A DNA stretch of 64,000 nt from Arthrobacter sp. SX1312. Lineage in GTDB: Bacteria > Actinomycetota > Actinomycetes > Actinomycetales > Micrococcaceae. Where the stretch lies: the NCBI RefSeq assembly GCF_002929295.1, contig NZ_PJIM01000001.1, positions 542,040-606,039 on the forward strand, written 5' to 3'. Numbering within the stretch: position 1 is the first letter of the stretch; each line of letters opens with the position of its first letter. The translations under genes were made by a program, and so were the position numbers. The notes beneath the pieces are model-generated. The model searched no databases. It had not been told where the DNA came from and saw nothing but the letters and a program-made list of their open reading frames with translations. Positions 23,544 to 32,387 of this stretch are shown here, one piece after another.

Positions 23544-24619
23544 TGACGTCCCTGGACGGCGGCGACCTCGACCTCCTCAACCCGGTTCGTACTGCCGACC
23601 CGCCCGGTGACGCGCCCTTCACCTCGACGGGCCGCCTTCCCTCCCGTCCGACAGTGACCGGTCTCCTGCGCGACGCCCATGCGACCTATGCCACGCTCGA
23701 CGACGGCACGGTGGCCGACTACATCCCGTCGCTCGCCGCCGCTGATCCGGGCCGGTTCGGCATCAGCGTCTGCGGGGTGGACGGCACCTCGTTCTCAATC
23801 GGCGATGCACAGGACGCGTTCTCCATCCAATCGGTCTCGAAGGCCTTCACGTTCGCCCTGGTGTGCGGGGCCATCGGTCATACCACCGTCCGGGAGGCGG
23901 TCGGGGTGAACAACACGGGACTGGCGTTCGATTCGGTGATGGCGCTCGAACTCAACGGTGGCAGCCCCAGGAATCCGATGGTCAATGCCGGGGCGCTCGT
24001 CATGATCAGCCTCGTCCCAGGGGACTCCGCCGCCGCCAAGTGGCAGTTCCTCCAGGAAGGCATGTCCCGGTTCGCCGGCCGGCGGCTGCTGCTCGACGTC
24101 GAGGTCTACGAATCGGAGGCGGCGACCAACCACCGGAATCGTGCGCTCGCGGCCCTGCTCAGGAGCTATGGGCACATGTCATACGATCCCCTGCTCACCA
24201 CGGACATCTACACCCGGCAGTGCTCGCTCCTCGTCTCGGCCAGGGATCTCGCCGTGATGGGCGCGACGCTGGCGGACGGCGGGGTCAATCCCCTGACGCA
24301 CGAGCGGGTCGTCGACCCTTCCGTCTGCCGGGACACCCTCGCCGTCATGGCCGCCTCCGGCCTGTACCAGCGCTCGGGCGACTGGCTCTACGAGGTCGGG
24401 CTGCCGGGCAAAAGCGGCGTCTCCGGCGGCATCGTCACCGTGGCACCGGGCAAGGGCGGCCTGGCAGCCTACTCCCCGCGACTCGACGCGGCCGGTACCA
24501 GCATCCGGGGGCAGCACGCCATACGGAGCCTGTCCCGAAGCCTCGGCCTCGATCTCTTCGCGTCCGCTCCGGTAGCCGGCCCGGCAGCCTCGGGTACACC
24601 GTCCGAACGCACCACCTGA
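23543..24619 (+). CDS. glsA: Glutaminase A (serine-dependent beta-lactamase fold), 358 aa
   Basis: It hydrolyses L-glutamine to glutamate and ammonia. The catalytic SxxK is in FSIQSVSKAF. Other family blocks are VNNTGLAFDSVMALE, RNPMVNAGALVMIS, YGHMSYDPLLTTDIYTRQCS and GLPGKSGVSGGIV. GlsA enzymes are usually about 310 residues; this one has extra Ala/Pro-rich ends. The GTG at 23543 overlaps the LapA stop. A 13-bp perfect tandem duplication (24605-24630) spans its stop codon. Confidence 0.93.
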   Translation: MTSLDGGDLDLLNPVRTADPPGDAPFTSTGRLPSRPTVTGLLRDAHATYATLDDGTVADYIPSLAAADPGRFGISVCGVDGTSFSIGDAQDAFSIQSVSKAFTFALVCGAIGHTTVREAVGVNNTGLAFDSVMALELNGGSPRNPMVNAGALVMISLVPGDSAAAKWQFLQEGMSRFAGRRLLLDVEVYESEAATNHRNRALAALLRSYGHMSYDPLLTTDIYTRQCSLLVSARDLAVMGATLADGGVNPLTHERVVDPSVCRDTLAVMAASGLYQRSGDWLYEVGLPGKSGVSGGIVTVAPGKGGLAAYSPRLDAAGTSIRGQHAIRSLSRSLGLDLFASAPVAGPAASGTPSERTT

Positions 24620-24630
24620 ACGCACCACCT
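24605..24630 (+). repeat. 13-bp perfect tandem duplication at the glutaminase stop
   Basis: GAACGCACCACCT occurs twice without a gap. The first copy supplies the bases of the TGA stop, and the second copy reproduces the same ending just after it. Confidence 0.7.
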
Positions 24631-24676
24631 GAGCCTCCACGTCACCGGTGCCGGGAAGCACATGGGCGTCAGCCAC

Positions 24677-24689
24677 TAGGCTGATGCCA
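24677..24689 (+). promoter_or_regulatory. Leaderless promoter of the DUF3054 gene
   Basis: TAGGCT (24677-24682), six bases, ATG at 24689; no Shine-Dalgarno. Confidence 0.45.
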
Positions 24690-25117
24690 TGCCCCGCAGC
24701 GCCTCCCTCCGCCCCGCCGACCCGTCGTCGTCCCGGCCGGCACCTGCCCGCAGGACTTCGATCGTCTGGGGAGTCGCCGACGTCGTCCTCATCCTCGTCT
24801 TCGCGGCGTCCGGACGCCGCACGCACGAGCACGGCGTCACCGTCGCCGGCGTGCTCGACACCGCCTGGCCGTTCCTCCTCGCCTACGCCGTCGCGACCGT
24901 GGCCGTCCGCGCGTGGCGGGCGCCGGGCGCACCCTGGCCCATCGGGGTGGTCCTGTGGCTGGTGACGGTCGCCGGCGGCCTGGCGGTGCGGGCGCTGTCG
25001 GGCGGCGGGGTCGCGCTCAGCTTCCAGATCGTCACGCTGATCGTCCTCGGTGCGTTCCTGCTGCTCCCGCGCATCGTCCTCCGCGCGGTCCGGCGCCGCC
25101 GCCGGCCGGTAGCGTAG
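24689..25117 (+). CDS. DUF3054 membrane protein, 142 aa
   Basis: A Ser/Pro/Arg-rich cytosolic N-terminus of about 25 residues precedes four predicted helices (VADVVLILVFAASGRRTH, PFLLAYAVATVAVRAW, VVLWLVTVAGGLAVRAL, QIVTLIVLGAFLLLPRI) and a basic tail. The pattern, including the early ADVVLILVFAxxGR and HE, is DUF3054, an actinobacterial and haloarchaeal membrane family without known function. It stands alone with a leaderless-type start. Confidence 0.85.
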   Translation: MPRSASLRPADPSSSRPAPARRTSIVWGVADVVLILVFAASGRRTHEHGVTVAGVLDTAWPFLLAYAVATVAVRAWRAPGAPWPIGVVLWLVTVAGGLAVRALSGGGVALSFQIVTLIVLGAFLLLPRIVLRAVRRRRRPVA

Positions 25118-25151
25118 GTCCGATTCCCCTTCCTGTCCCGAAAGGCATGCC

Positions 25152-25433
25152 ATGATCACCGCATTCGTCCTCATCCAGACCGACGCCTCCCGCATCCCCG
25201 AGAGCGCACAGGCGATCTCGGAGATCGCCGGCATCAGCGAGGTGTACTCGGTGACGGGCGAGTGGGACCTCATCGCCATCGCACGCGTGAGCCGCCACGA
25301 GGACCTGGCCGACGTCATCGCCGACCGCCTCTCCAAGATCGAGGGCATCCGCTCCACGACGACGCAGATCGCCTTCCGCTCCTACTCCCAGCACGACCTC
25401 GACGCAGCCTTCAGCCTGGGGTTCGACAGCTAG
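25152..25433 (+). CDS. Stand-alone Lrp/AsnC ligand-binding (RAM) domain protein, 93 aa
   Basis: It is only the effector-binding alpha/beta sandwich of Lrp-family regulators: MITAFVLIQTDASRIPE, ISGISEVYSVTGEWDLIA-type centre, and TTTQIAFRSYS. No helix-turn-helix is present, so it cannot bind DNA by itself. Single-domain versions form decamer-like rings and may bind amino acids or modulate full-length Lrp proteins. GAAAGG lies about nine bases before the ATG. It lies next to trpD, but in the opposite orientation and without shared transcription. Confidence 0.85.
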   Translation: MITAFVLIQTDASRIPESAQAISEIAGISEVYSVTGEWDLIAIARVSRHEDLADVIADRLSKIEGIRSTTTQIAFRSYSQHDLDAAFSLGFDS

Positions 25434-25461
25434 GAGCCAACCGCGGCGCCCGGCACGACGG

Positions 25462-26523
25462 TCAGTACGAGCGGCTGACCTCGACCCAGCGCTCCAGCAC
25501 GGCCGCAGCGGCACCGGAATCGATCGATGTCCGCGCACGCTCCATGCCCGCCGTGATGCGGTCCACGAGGCTTCCCTCCGCGGCCGGGTCCAGCGCCACG
25601 AGGCCGGCGGCGGCGTTGAGCACGACGGCGTCCCGGACGGGCCCGGTCAGGCCGCCCAGCACCGACCGGACGACCGCCGCGTTCCCCGCGGCGTCGGTGC
25701 CGCGCAGCGCGTCGACGGGGACGACCTCGAGCCCGAAGTCCCCGGGGTGCACCTCGTGGGCCTCCACCTGCCCGTCGCGGACCTCCCACACAGTGGAGGA
25801 CCCGCTGGTGGTCAGCTTGTCCCTGCCGTCGTCGCCCCGGAAGACGAGGGCGCGGATCCCCCTCGCCGCGAGGACGCCCGCCATCAGGGGCGCCATCCTC
25901 GCGTCCGCACACCCGAGCGCCTGCGCGCTGACGCCGGCCGGGTTGCTCAGCGGCCCCAGGAAGTTGAAGGCCGTGGGGACACCCAGCTCCCGCCGCGGCA
26001 CCGCCACGTGCTTCATGGACGGGTGGAAGACCTGCGCGAAGCAGAACGTGATCCCGGCCCGTTCGGCCGTCCTGGCGACGTCCGCCGGTGGCAGATCGAG
26101 GCGGACCCCGAGTTCCTCGATCACGTCCGCCGCGCCGGATGCGGACGAGGCGCCCCGGTTCCCGTGCTTGACGACCCTCGCGCCCGCACCCACGGCCACC
26201 AGCGAGGACATCGTCGAGATGTTGAGCGTGCCCAGTCCATCACCGCCGGTCCCGACGATGTCCAGCGTGGGACCGTCCACCCGGATCCGGTGGGCCCTGC
26301 CGAGCATCGCCTCGACGAGCCCGGCGAGCTCGTCGACGGATTCCCCCTTGGCACGCAACGCGATCAGGAAGCCTGCGATCTGGGCATGACTCGCCTCACC
26401 CGCCATGATCGTGTCCATCGCCCAGCGGCTCTGTCCCACACTCAGATCCGCCCTCGCGAGGAGGGACGAGAAGATCGACGGCCAGGTGGGCTGCACCGCG
26501 GCAGGGCTCGTTGTCGGGATCAC
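25462..26523 (-). CDS. trpD: Anthranilate phosphoribosyltransferase, 353 aa
   Basis: The second step of tryptophan synthesis: it joins anthranilate to PRPP. Diagnostic blocks are the glycine-rich [16 protein letters not shown] (PRPP), [16 protein letters not shown] (anthranilate/PRPP) and [11 protein letters not shown]. Length is normal. It stands alone, divergent from ctaE, as in other actinobacteria including Mycobacterium. The GTG start appears leaderless: TAATCT (26530-26535), six bases, GTG. A TCTAC-N5-GTAGA dyad abuts the -10. Confidence 0.95.
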   Translation of the reverse strand: MIPTTSPAAVQPTWPSIFSSLLARADLSVGQSRWAMDTIMAGEASHAQIAGFLIALRAKGESVDELAGLVEAMLGRAHRIRVDGPTLDIVGTGGDGLGTLNISTMSSLVAVGAGARVVKHGNRGASSASGAADVIEELGVRLDLPPADVARTAERAGITFCFAQVFHPSMKHVAVPRRELGVPTAFNFLGPLSNPAGVSAQALGCADARMAPLMAGVLAARGIRALVFRGDDGRDKLTTSGSSTVWEVRDGQVEAHEVHPGDFGLEVVPVDALRGTDAAGNAAVVRSVLGGLTGPVRDAVVLNAAAGLVALDPAAEGSLVDRITAGMERARTSIDSGAAAAVLERWVEVSRSY

Positions 26524-26529
26524 CGTCCA

Positions 26530-26550
26530 AGATTATCTACGAATTGTAGA
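26530..26550 (-). promoter_or_regulatory. trpD leaderless promoter with adjoining TCTAC-N5-GTAGA dyad
   Basis: On the minus strand, the dyad TCTAC-AATTC-GTAGA (26550-26536) is followed at once by the -10 TAATCT, six bases and the GTG of trpD. A protein bound to the dyad would sit on the spacer region of the promoter. The same dyad recurs before qcrC and ctaC. Confidence 0.6.
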
Positions 26551-26658
26551 AAGTCATCCCGGGGAACTTCCGCGGAATCACGGGCGTAACACGTCCCCCG
26601 CCCCGCCACGGCCCTCGCGACGGCCGTTTCGCGTTGGTGATCGCGCTGATCTTGGGGA

Positions 26659-26671
26659 CATAATGAGTCTG
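26659..26671 (+). promoter_or_regulatory. Leaderless promoter of ctaE
   Basis: CATAAT (26659-26664), six bases, then GTG at 26671. TTGGTG lies 19 bases upstream of the -10. There is no Shine-Dalgarno before the GTG. Confidence 0.5.
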
Positions 26672-27309
26672 TGACATCTGCGACCCAAGCCCCCAGCGCC
26701 GCCCCGCATCCCGCTCTGAACCGCCCCAACATGGTCTCCGTCGGAACCGTGGTGTGGCTGTCCAGCGAGTTGATGTTCTTCGCCGGCCTCTTTGCCATGT
26801 ACTTCACCCTGCGCTCCACCTCGGGCGAGATGTGGGCGATGGAGACCGAGAAGCTGAACGTCCCGTTCGCGCTCGTGAACACCGTCATCCTGGTGTCGAG
26901 CTCGTTCAGCTGCCAGTTCGGCGTGTTCGCCGCGGAGCGCCTCCAGCCCCGCAGGACGGGCGGGCTCTTCCAGTTCTCCCGCTGGGGCATGGTCGAGTGG
27001 TTCCTGCTCACGTTCCTCCTGGGCGCGATCTTCGTCTCGGTGCAGGCGTACGAGTACGCCGAGCTGGTCGCGGAAGGCGTCGCCCTGAGCTCCAACGCCT
27101 TCGGATCGGCCTTCTACATCACCACCGGCTTCCACGGGATCCACGTGGTGGGCGGCCTCGTCGCCTTCCTGCTGATCATCGGCCGCGCATTCATCGCCCG
27201 CCAGTTCGGGCACTTCGAAGCCACCTCCGCCATCGTCACGTCCTACTACTGGCACTTCGTCGACGTGGTCTGGATCGGCCTGTTCATCATCATCTACTTC
27301 CTCCAGTGA
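26671..27309 (+). CDS. ctaE: Cytochrome c oxidase subunit III, 212 aa
   Basis: The COX3 subunit of the aa3 oxidase. Five membrane helices are apparent, the short form usual in actinobacteria. Blocks include [57 protein letters not shown] and [20 protein letters not shown]. It heads the conserved ctaE-qcrC-qcrA-qcrB cluster whose products form a bc1-aa3 supercomplex in actinobacteria. The next gene has its own promoter. Confidence 0.96.
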   Translation: MTSATQAPSAAPHPALNRPNMVSVGTVVWLSSELMFFAGLFAMYFTLRSTSGEMWAMETEKLNVPFALVNTVILVSSSFSCQFGVFAAERLQPRRTGGLFQFSRWGMVEWFLLTFLLGAIFVSVQAYEYAELVAEGVALSSNAFGSAFYITTGFHGIHVVGGLVAFLLIIGRAFIARQFGHFEATSAIVTSYYWHFVDVVWIGLFIIIYFLQ

Positions 27310-27326
27310 CTCCTCCTGTAGGCTCT

Positions 27327-27341
27327 TCTACTAGAGGTAGA
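27327..27341 (+). promoter_or_regulatory. TCTAC-N5-GTAGA dyad overlapping the qcrC promoter
   Basis: TCTAC-TAGAG-GTAGA, extended by one more T/A pair. The right arm overlaps a -10-like TAGAAT (27338-27343), predicting a start near 27350. A bound repressor would occlude the promoter. Confidence 0.6.
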
Positions 27342-27394
27342 ATTCACTGAAGAATCTCCGCAGCGCTCGCATCGAAAAAGGCAGGAACCACCCC

Positions 27395-28186
27395 GTGAAG
27401 GCACTCTCCCAGAGGCGGCGTCACCCACTCGCAGCGTTGGCGCTGCTCCTGATGGCACTCCTCCTCACCGGCGGAATCTACGCCGCAGCCAGTACCGCCA
27501 ACGAGGCGCAGGCTCAGACCACGACCTTTACTGCCGACGACGTCGAAGAGGGCAGCAAGCTGTTCTCGGCGAACTGTGCCTCGTGCCACGGCATGGGCGC
27601 CACGGGGTCGGACGCCGCACCGTCGCTCATCGGCGTCGGCGCAGCCTCCGTCGACTTCCAGGTCGGCACGGGGCGCATGCCCATGCAGATGGACGGCCCC
27701 CAGGCGCAGGCCAAGCCGGTCCAGTTCACCGAGGAGCAGATCAGCCAGATGGCCGCGTACGTGGCCTCGCTCGGCGCCGGTCCCTCGATCCCCTCCGAGG
27801 AGATCCTCGACGCGTCCGAGGGCGACCCCGCCCACGGTGGGGAGCTGTTCCGGGTGAACTGCGCGATGTGCCACAACGCTGCAGCCGCCGGTGGCGCCCT
27901 GACCCGCGGCAAGTACGCCCCGTCCCTCGACGGCGTCAGCGAGAAGCACATCTACGAAGCCATGGTCACCGGCCCGCAGAACATGCCGGTCTTCAGCGAC
28001 GCCAATGTGAGCCCCGAGGACAAGCAGGACATCATCGCCTTCCTGAAGACGATCGAGGAGCAGGGCTCCCCGGGCGGAGCGGATCTGGGCTCGCTCGGAC
28101 CGGTCTCCGAAGGCCTGTTCATCTGGGTCGCCGGGCTCGGCGTCATCATCGCGTTCACCGTGTGGCTCACGTCGCGCTCCTCCTGA
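27395..28186 (+). CDS. qcrC: Cytochrome bc1 complex diheme cytochrome c subunit, 263 aa
   Basis: An N-terminal signal-anchor helix (about residues 11-32) is followed by two cytochrome c domains with heme motifs CASCH (61-65) and CAMCH (156-160), and a C-terminal helix (SEGLFIWVAGLGVIIAFTVW). The diheme protein replaces a soluble cytochrome c, passing electrons from the Rieske centre directly to CtaC. The GTG start follows GCAGGAA. It is transcribed with qcrA and qcrB; a TCTAC-N5-GTAGA dyad overlaps the promoter. Confidence 0.96.
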   Translation: MKALSQRRRHPLAALALLLMALLLTGGIYAAASTANEAQAQTTTFTADDVEEGSKLFSANCASCHGMGATGSDAAPSLIGVGAASVDFQVGTGRMPMQMDGPQAQAKPVQFTEEQISQMAAYVASLGAGPSIPSEEILDASEGDPAHGGELFRVNCAMCHNAAAAGGALTRGKYAPSLDGVSEKHIYEAMVTGPQNMPVFSDANVSPEDKQDIIAFLKTIEEQGSPGGADLGSLGPVSEGLFIWVAGLGVIIAFTVWLTSRSS

Positions 28187-28255
28187 CCATCCGGGAGCGC
28201 CGCGTGAACGAATCAATTACAGACTCGCAGTACCTAATGAAAGATAAGAGGGATC

Positions 28256-29278
28256 ATGGCCGACTCTAGTCACGGCGCTCCCGGAAGCTCGGTCACCGTT
28301 GCGACGCCAGGGCGGGCGCTGGACGAGTTCGAGAACCCGGGCCTTCCGCCCCACCGCCCGCGCCTCGCGGACCGGGATCCGCGTGCCGAGAAGCGTGCCG
28401 AACGCCAGGTCGCCCTGCTGTTCTTCATCTCCGTCCTCGGGACGCTGCTGTTCTTCGCGGGGTACTTCCTCGTACCGCTCGACGAGACCATCGCGCGGCT
28501 GCGGCTCCAGAACCTGATGCTCGGTCTGGGGACCGCTTTCGCGATGCTGGGCATCGGCGTCGGGATCGTCCACTGGGCCAAAACACTCATGCCGGACCAC
28601 GAGGTCACGGAGCAGCGTCACGAGATCCGTCCGGAGCAGGACCGCCGCGACGCCGAGAAGATCGTCAACGACATCCTCGACGAGTCAGGCATCAAGCGGC
28701 GTCCCCTCATCCGGAACACCCTCCTGGGGGCCGCTCTCCTTGCTCCGCTCCCGGCGATCGTCATCTTCCGCGACCTGGGCCCCCTCCCGGGGAACGTGCT
28801 GAGGCAGACCATGTGGGACACGGGTGTCCGCCTGACCCGCGATCCCAGCGGCACGCCGATCCGCGCGTCGGACGTGACCATCGGTTCGGCATTCCACGTC
28901 ATCCCCGAAGGACTGAACGAGGCAGAGCACAAGCTCGAGGAGAAGGCCAAGGCCGTCGTCCTCCTCATGCGCCTCGATCCCGAAGAGCTCAACCCCTCCC
29001 CCGGGCGCGAGAACTGGGCGTACGACGGCATCGTCGCGTACTCCAAGATCTGCACCCACGTCGGCTGCCCCGTGGCACTGTACGAGCAGCAGACGCACCA
29101 CCTGCTGTGCCCCTGCCACCAGTCCACCTTCGACCTCGAACAAGAGTGCAAGGTGATCTTCGGTCCGGCTGCGCGTCCGCTGCCACAGCTACCGATCGAG
29201 GTCGACGACGAGGGCTACCTCGTCGCGTCCAGCGATTTCCAAGAACCCGTAGGACCTAGTTTCTGGGAGCGAGGCTGA
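28256..29278 (+). CDS. qcrA: Cytochrome bc1 complex Rieske iron-sulfur subunit, 340 aa
   Basis: It has an actinobacterial-type N-terminal extension with three membrane helices (about residues 52-72, 84-106 and 155-172) before the soluble Rieske domain. The [2Fe-2S] ligands are in CTHVGC and CPCHQSTFDL. It transfers electrons from quinol at QcrB to QcrC. The ATG is preceded by AGAGGGATC. Its stop is followed directly by the qcrB ATG. Confidence 0.96.
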   Translation: MADSSHGAPGSSVTVATPGRALDEFENPGLPPHRPRLADRDPRAEKRAERQVALLFFISVLGTLLFFAGYFLVPLDETIARLRLQNLMLGLGTAFAMLGIGVGIVHWAKTLMPDHEVTEQRHEIRPEQDRRDAEKIVNDILDESGIKRRPLIRNTLLGAALLAPLPAIVIFRDLGPLPGNVLRQTMWDTGVRLTRDPSGTPIRASDVTIGSAFHVIPEGLNEAEHKLEEKAKAVVLLMRLDPEELNPSPGRENWAYDGIVAYSKICTHVGCPVALYEQQTHHLLCPCHQSTFDLEQECKVIFGPAARPLPQLPIEVDDEGYLVASSDFQEPVGPSFWERG

Positions 29279-29279
29279 C

Positions 29280-30965
29280 ATGAGCAGCTCAACCGCGGCA
29301 CAACCCTATGCGCCGAAGACACGCACGGGTAAGGTCACCGACTACGTCGACTCACGGGTCGGCGGCTCCGGAATCGTCAAGGAGTTCGGGCGGAAGATCT
29401 TCCCGGACCACTGGACCTTCATGTTCGGCGAGGTGGCACTGTACACGTTCGTCATCCTGCTGCTCACCGGCACGTTCCTCACCTTCTTCTACGATCCCTC
29501 GATGGCCGAGACGCACTACGAGGGCAGTTACCTGCCCCTCCGCGGCGTCGAGATGTCCGTCGCCTACGCATCCTCGCTGGATATCTCCTTCGACGTCCGT
29601 GGCGGGCTCCTGATGCGCCAGATCCACCACTGGTCGGCCCTGCTCTTCGTCGCCTCGGTCGCGGTGCACATGCTGCGCGTGTTCTTCACCGGGGCCTTCC
29701 GCCGCCCGCGCGAGTTCAACTGGGTCGTCGGCTGCACCCTGCTCATCCTCAGCCTGGCTGCCGGCTTCACGGGGTACTCCCTCCCCGACGATCTGCTCTC
29801 CGGCAACGGGCTGCGCATCATCGACGGCGTCATGAAGGCCATCCCCGTGGTCGGAACCTACCTGAGCTTCTTCCTCTTCGGAGGGGAATTCCCGGGCACC
29901 ATGATCATCGGCCGACTCTATGTGCTGCACATCCTCCTGATCCCGGCGGTCATCCTGCTGCTGATCGGTATCCACCTGTTCATGGTGGTGCTGCACAAGC
30001 ACTCGCAGTTCCCCGGCCCCGGCCGGACGAACACGAATGTCGTCGGCTACCCCGTCGGCCCCGTGTACGCCGCGAAGGCCGGTGGATTCTTCTTCATCGT
30101 GTTCGGTGTCCTCGCCGCGATCTCCGCAGCGTTCACGATCAACCCGATCTGGAACTACGGCCCGTACGACCCCTCCCCCGTGTCCGCCGGTACCCAGCCC
30201 GACTGGTACATCGGCTGGGTGGACGGCGCGCTGCGCCTCATGCCCGGGACGCTCGGTGACAACTTCGACTTCGAGTTCCTGCTCCCCTTCCCCTGGGGCG
30301 TCAACACGCTGTCCCTGAACGTCCTGATCCCCGCCCTTGTCCCCGCCATGATCGTGTTCACCGCGATGTTCGCCTGGCCGTGGGTCGAAGCCTGGGTCAC
30401 GAAGGACAAGCGGGAGCACCACCTGCTCGACCGTCCCCGCAATGCCCCGACCCGCACCGCGATCGGCGTCGCAGGAGTCACGTTCTACTGCGTCATGTGG
30501 GCGGCCGCGAGCTCCGACCTCATCGCCACGCACTTCATGGTGTCGCTGAACGACGTCACGTACTGGCTGCGCTTCCTCGTGATCTTCGGTCCGATCCTCG
30601 CGTTCATGGCGTCACGGCGGATCTCCCTCGCGCTGCAGCGCAAGGACCGCGAGATCGCCCTCCACGGCCGCGAGACCGGACGCATCGTGCGCCTGCCGCA
30701 CGGCGAGTTCATCGAGGTCCACGAACCGGTGGACGACTACAAGCGGTACAAGCTGACCGCCTTCGAGTCGCCCGAGGTCACGGTGCCGAAGCCGGACGAG
30801 AACGGCAAGATCTCGCTCCTGGACAAGGCCCATGGCCGTGTGTCCCGCTTCTTCTTCGAGGACCGTGTGGCACCGGTGACGCCGAAGGAACTCGAGGCGT
30901 CGCACGGAGATCACCACGGCGAGGTCGCCGGCGCGAAGGACCGCGAGTCCATCGCCAGTCACTAG
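29280..30965 (+). CDS. qcrB: Cytochrome bc1 complex cytochrome b subunit, 561 aa
   Basis: Cytochrome b with the N-terminal four-helix heme core (IHHWSALLFVASVAVHMLRVFFTGAFRRPREFNW; GFTGYSLPDDLLSGNGL) and a second part with the quinol-site region (PDWYIGWVDGALRLMPG in place of the classic PEWY). A long cytosolic C-terminal extension rich in charged residues is typical of actinobacteria. It forms the quinol-oxidising core. A strong terminator follows. Confidence 0.96.
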   Translation: MSSSTAAQPYAPKTRTGKVTDYVDSRVGGSGIVKEFGRKIFPDHWTFMFGEVALYTFVILLLTGTFLTFFYDPSMAETHYEGSYLPLRGVEMSVAYASSLDISFDVRGGLLMRQIHHWSALLFVASVAVHMLRVFFTGAFRRPREFNWVVGCTLLILSLAAGFTGYSLPDDLLSGNGLRIIDGVMKAIPVVGTYLSFFLFGGEFPGTMIIGRLYVLHILLIPAVILLLIGIHLFMVVLHKHSQFPGPGRTNTNVVGYPVGPVYAAKAGGFFFIVFGVLAAISAAFTINPIWNYGPYDPSPVSAGTQPDWYIGWVDGALRLMPGTLGDNFDFEFLLPFPWGVNTLSLNVLIPALVPAMIVFTAMFAWPWVEAWVTKDKREHHLLDRPRNAPTRTAIGVAGVTFYCVMWAAASSDLIATHFMVSLNDVTYWLRFLVIFGPILAFMASRRISLALQRKDREIALHGRETGRIVRLPHGEFIEVHEPVDDYKRYKLTAFESPEVTVPKPDENGKISLLDKAHGRVSRFFFEDRVAPVTPKELEASHGDHHGEVAGAKDRESIASH

Positions 30966-30990
30966 CGGCCAACCCCCGGCAGGCTGACAG

Positions 30991-31020
30991 AAGGACCCGG
31001 ACGTCACCGTCCGGGTCCTT
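30991..31020 (+). terminator. Terminator after qcrB
   Basis: A 13-bp perfect stem (AAGGACCCGGACG / CGTCCGGGTCCTT) with a four-base loop, located 25 bp after the qcrB stop. Confidence 0.85.
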
Positions 31021-31080
31021 CTGCGTTCCCGTGGGCTTCCTGGAGCGTGCGCCCCAGCGGCTCAGGACGGCCGGCTGGGG

Positions 31081-31872
31081 CTAGTGAAGGCGTTGGGCGC
31101 TGTAGGCGCGCGGCGTGCGGACGCCGGGGCGCTGCAGGGGCACCCACAGCTTGTACCGGTCGGCGCGGTAGTAGGAAACGGAGTAGTCGACCATGGTGCG
31201 GGCCACGTACGCGTGCCGCTGGATCCTCAGCAGGGGCGCGTTCATCTCCACGTTGAGCAGGCGCGCGATCGACGGCGAGGCGGCCGTCGCCTCGATGGTG
31301 TCCTCGCCCCACTCCATGACCAGCCCGTACTTCTCGCTCAGGACGTTGTAGAGAGACGTGGGTGGAGGATCGTCCAGGATACCCGGCACGCGGTGGGACG
31401 GGATGAAGTTCTCGTCGACGCTCATGGGCTCACCGTCGGCGAGGAGCTGGCGTCGAAAGCGCACCACGGGCTGCCCGATCTCGATCCGGAGTTCCCGCGC
31501 AACGAGGGGCGAGGCCCCCTGCTGCTCGAAGCTGAGGACCCGCGCGTCGGGGACCATCCCCCGGCGGATCATCTCCTCGGTGTAGGACGTCATCTTCATG
31601 TGCAGATCCATCTTGCTGCGCGCGACGAAGGTGCCGAGACCCACGACGCGCTCCAGCACCTCCTCGGCGACGAGGGCGTCGATGGCGTGACGGACCGTCA
31701 TCCGCGCGACCCCGTAGTAGCTGCCGAGAGCCCGTTCGGACGGTATCCCCGCTCCGGGTTCACCGAACCGGCGGATGTAGCGCCTGAGGCTCTCGCGCAG
31801 CTGCACATGCTTCGGTGTTGCTGATGCGTCGTCGAGCGGTTCGGCGTCGAAGCGTCGCGGCACCACGGCCAT
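31081..31872 (-). CDS. GntR-family regulator, HutC subfamily, 263 aa
   Basis: The winged helix (about residues 20-85) has IPSERALGSYYGVARMTVRHAIDAL and GLGTFVA. The UTRA effector domain (about 95-250) has SFEQQGASPLVARELRI, PVVRFRRQLLADGEPMSVDENFIP and DYSVSYYRADRYKLWVPL. HutC-type UTRA domains bind small ligands such as histidine intermediates or sugar phosphates. The ATG at 31872 has AGGAG nine bases upstream; the ATG three codons earlier directly abuts that AGGAG and is rejected. No catabolic target gene lies next to it. Confidence 0.9.
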   Translation of the reverse strand: MAVVPRRFDAEPLDDASATPKHVQLRESLRRYIRRFGEPGAGIPSERALGSYYGVARMTVRHAIDALVAEEVLERVVGLGTFVARSKMDLHMKMTSYTEEMIRRGMVPDARVLSFEQQGASPLVARELRIEIGQPVVRFRRQLLADGEPMSVDENFIPSHRVPGILDDPPPTSLYNVLSEKYGLVMEWGEDTIEATAASPSIARLLNVEMNAPLLRIQRHAYVARTMVDYSVSYYRADRYKLWVPLQRPGVRTPRAYSAQRLH

Positions 31873-31933
31873 ACATTCCATCTCCTGTGATCGGGGCGTC
31901 GGACGGCACTACGACTGTACGACGCCAGACGAA

Positions 31934-31968
31934 CGAAAGGGAGCCCGCACATGGCGGGCTCCCTTTCG
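31934..31968 (-). terminator. Terminator of the ctaCDF operon
   Basis: A 15-bp perfect stem (CGAAAGGGAGCCCGC and its complement) with a five-base loop, placed just after ctaF and before the GntR gene's promoter region. Confidence 0.85.
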
Positions 31969-31985
31969 GATTACGGGGGTTCGGA

Positions 31986-32387
31986 TCAGTGGGCGTGGTA
32001 CCCGCGGCTGTATTCGTATACCCAGCCGACCAGGGCGATCACGGCGAGCCCCATGCCGATGTAGAGGATCCAGAAGCCGACCGCCAGGCCGGCGAAACTG
32101 GTCGCGGCGGACAGGCCGAGCACCAGGGGCCACCAGCTCCACGGGCTGAAGTGCCCCTGCTCGCCGGAACCCTCGTGGATCTCCGCGTCGAGTCGGTCCT
32201 CCGGGCGGTCGCCCACGCGCTTGCCGGTGAAGCCGAGATAGAAACCGATCATCCCGGAGAGGCCGGCCGTGAGGTACAGACCGAGGAACCCGACCGGCTC
32301 CATCCATTCGACCATGAACCCGTACACCGTGCCCACCAGCAGGAAGAACGGCGTCAGGTAGGTGAAGAGCTTCGTCTCGATCCTCAT
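31986..32387 (-). CDS. ctaF: Cytochrome c oxidase subunit IV, actinobacterial type, 133 aa
   Basis: Four membrane helices are apparent: the first two near [19 protein letters not shown] and [20 protein letters not shown], the last two near [19 protein letters not shown] and [19 protein letters not shown], separated by a charged cytosolic loop. It is the small stabilising subunit of the actinobacterial aa3 oxidase. Its ATG overlaps the ctaD stop (ATGA). Confidence 0.93.
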   Translation of the reverse strand: MRIETKLFTYLTPFFLLVGTVYGFMVEWMEPVGFLGLYLTAGLSGMIGFYLGFTGKRVGDRPEDRLDAEIHEGSGEQGHFSPWSWWPLVLGLSAATSFAGLAVGFWILYIGMGLAVIALVGWVYEYSRGYHAH

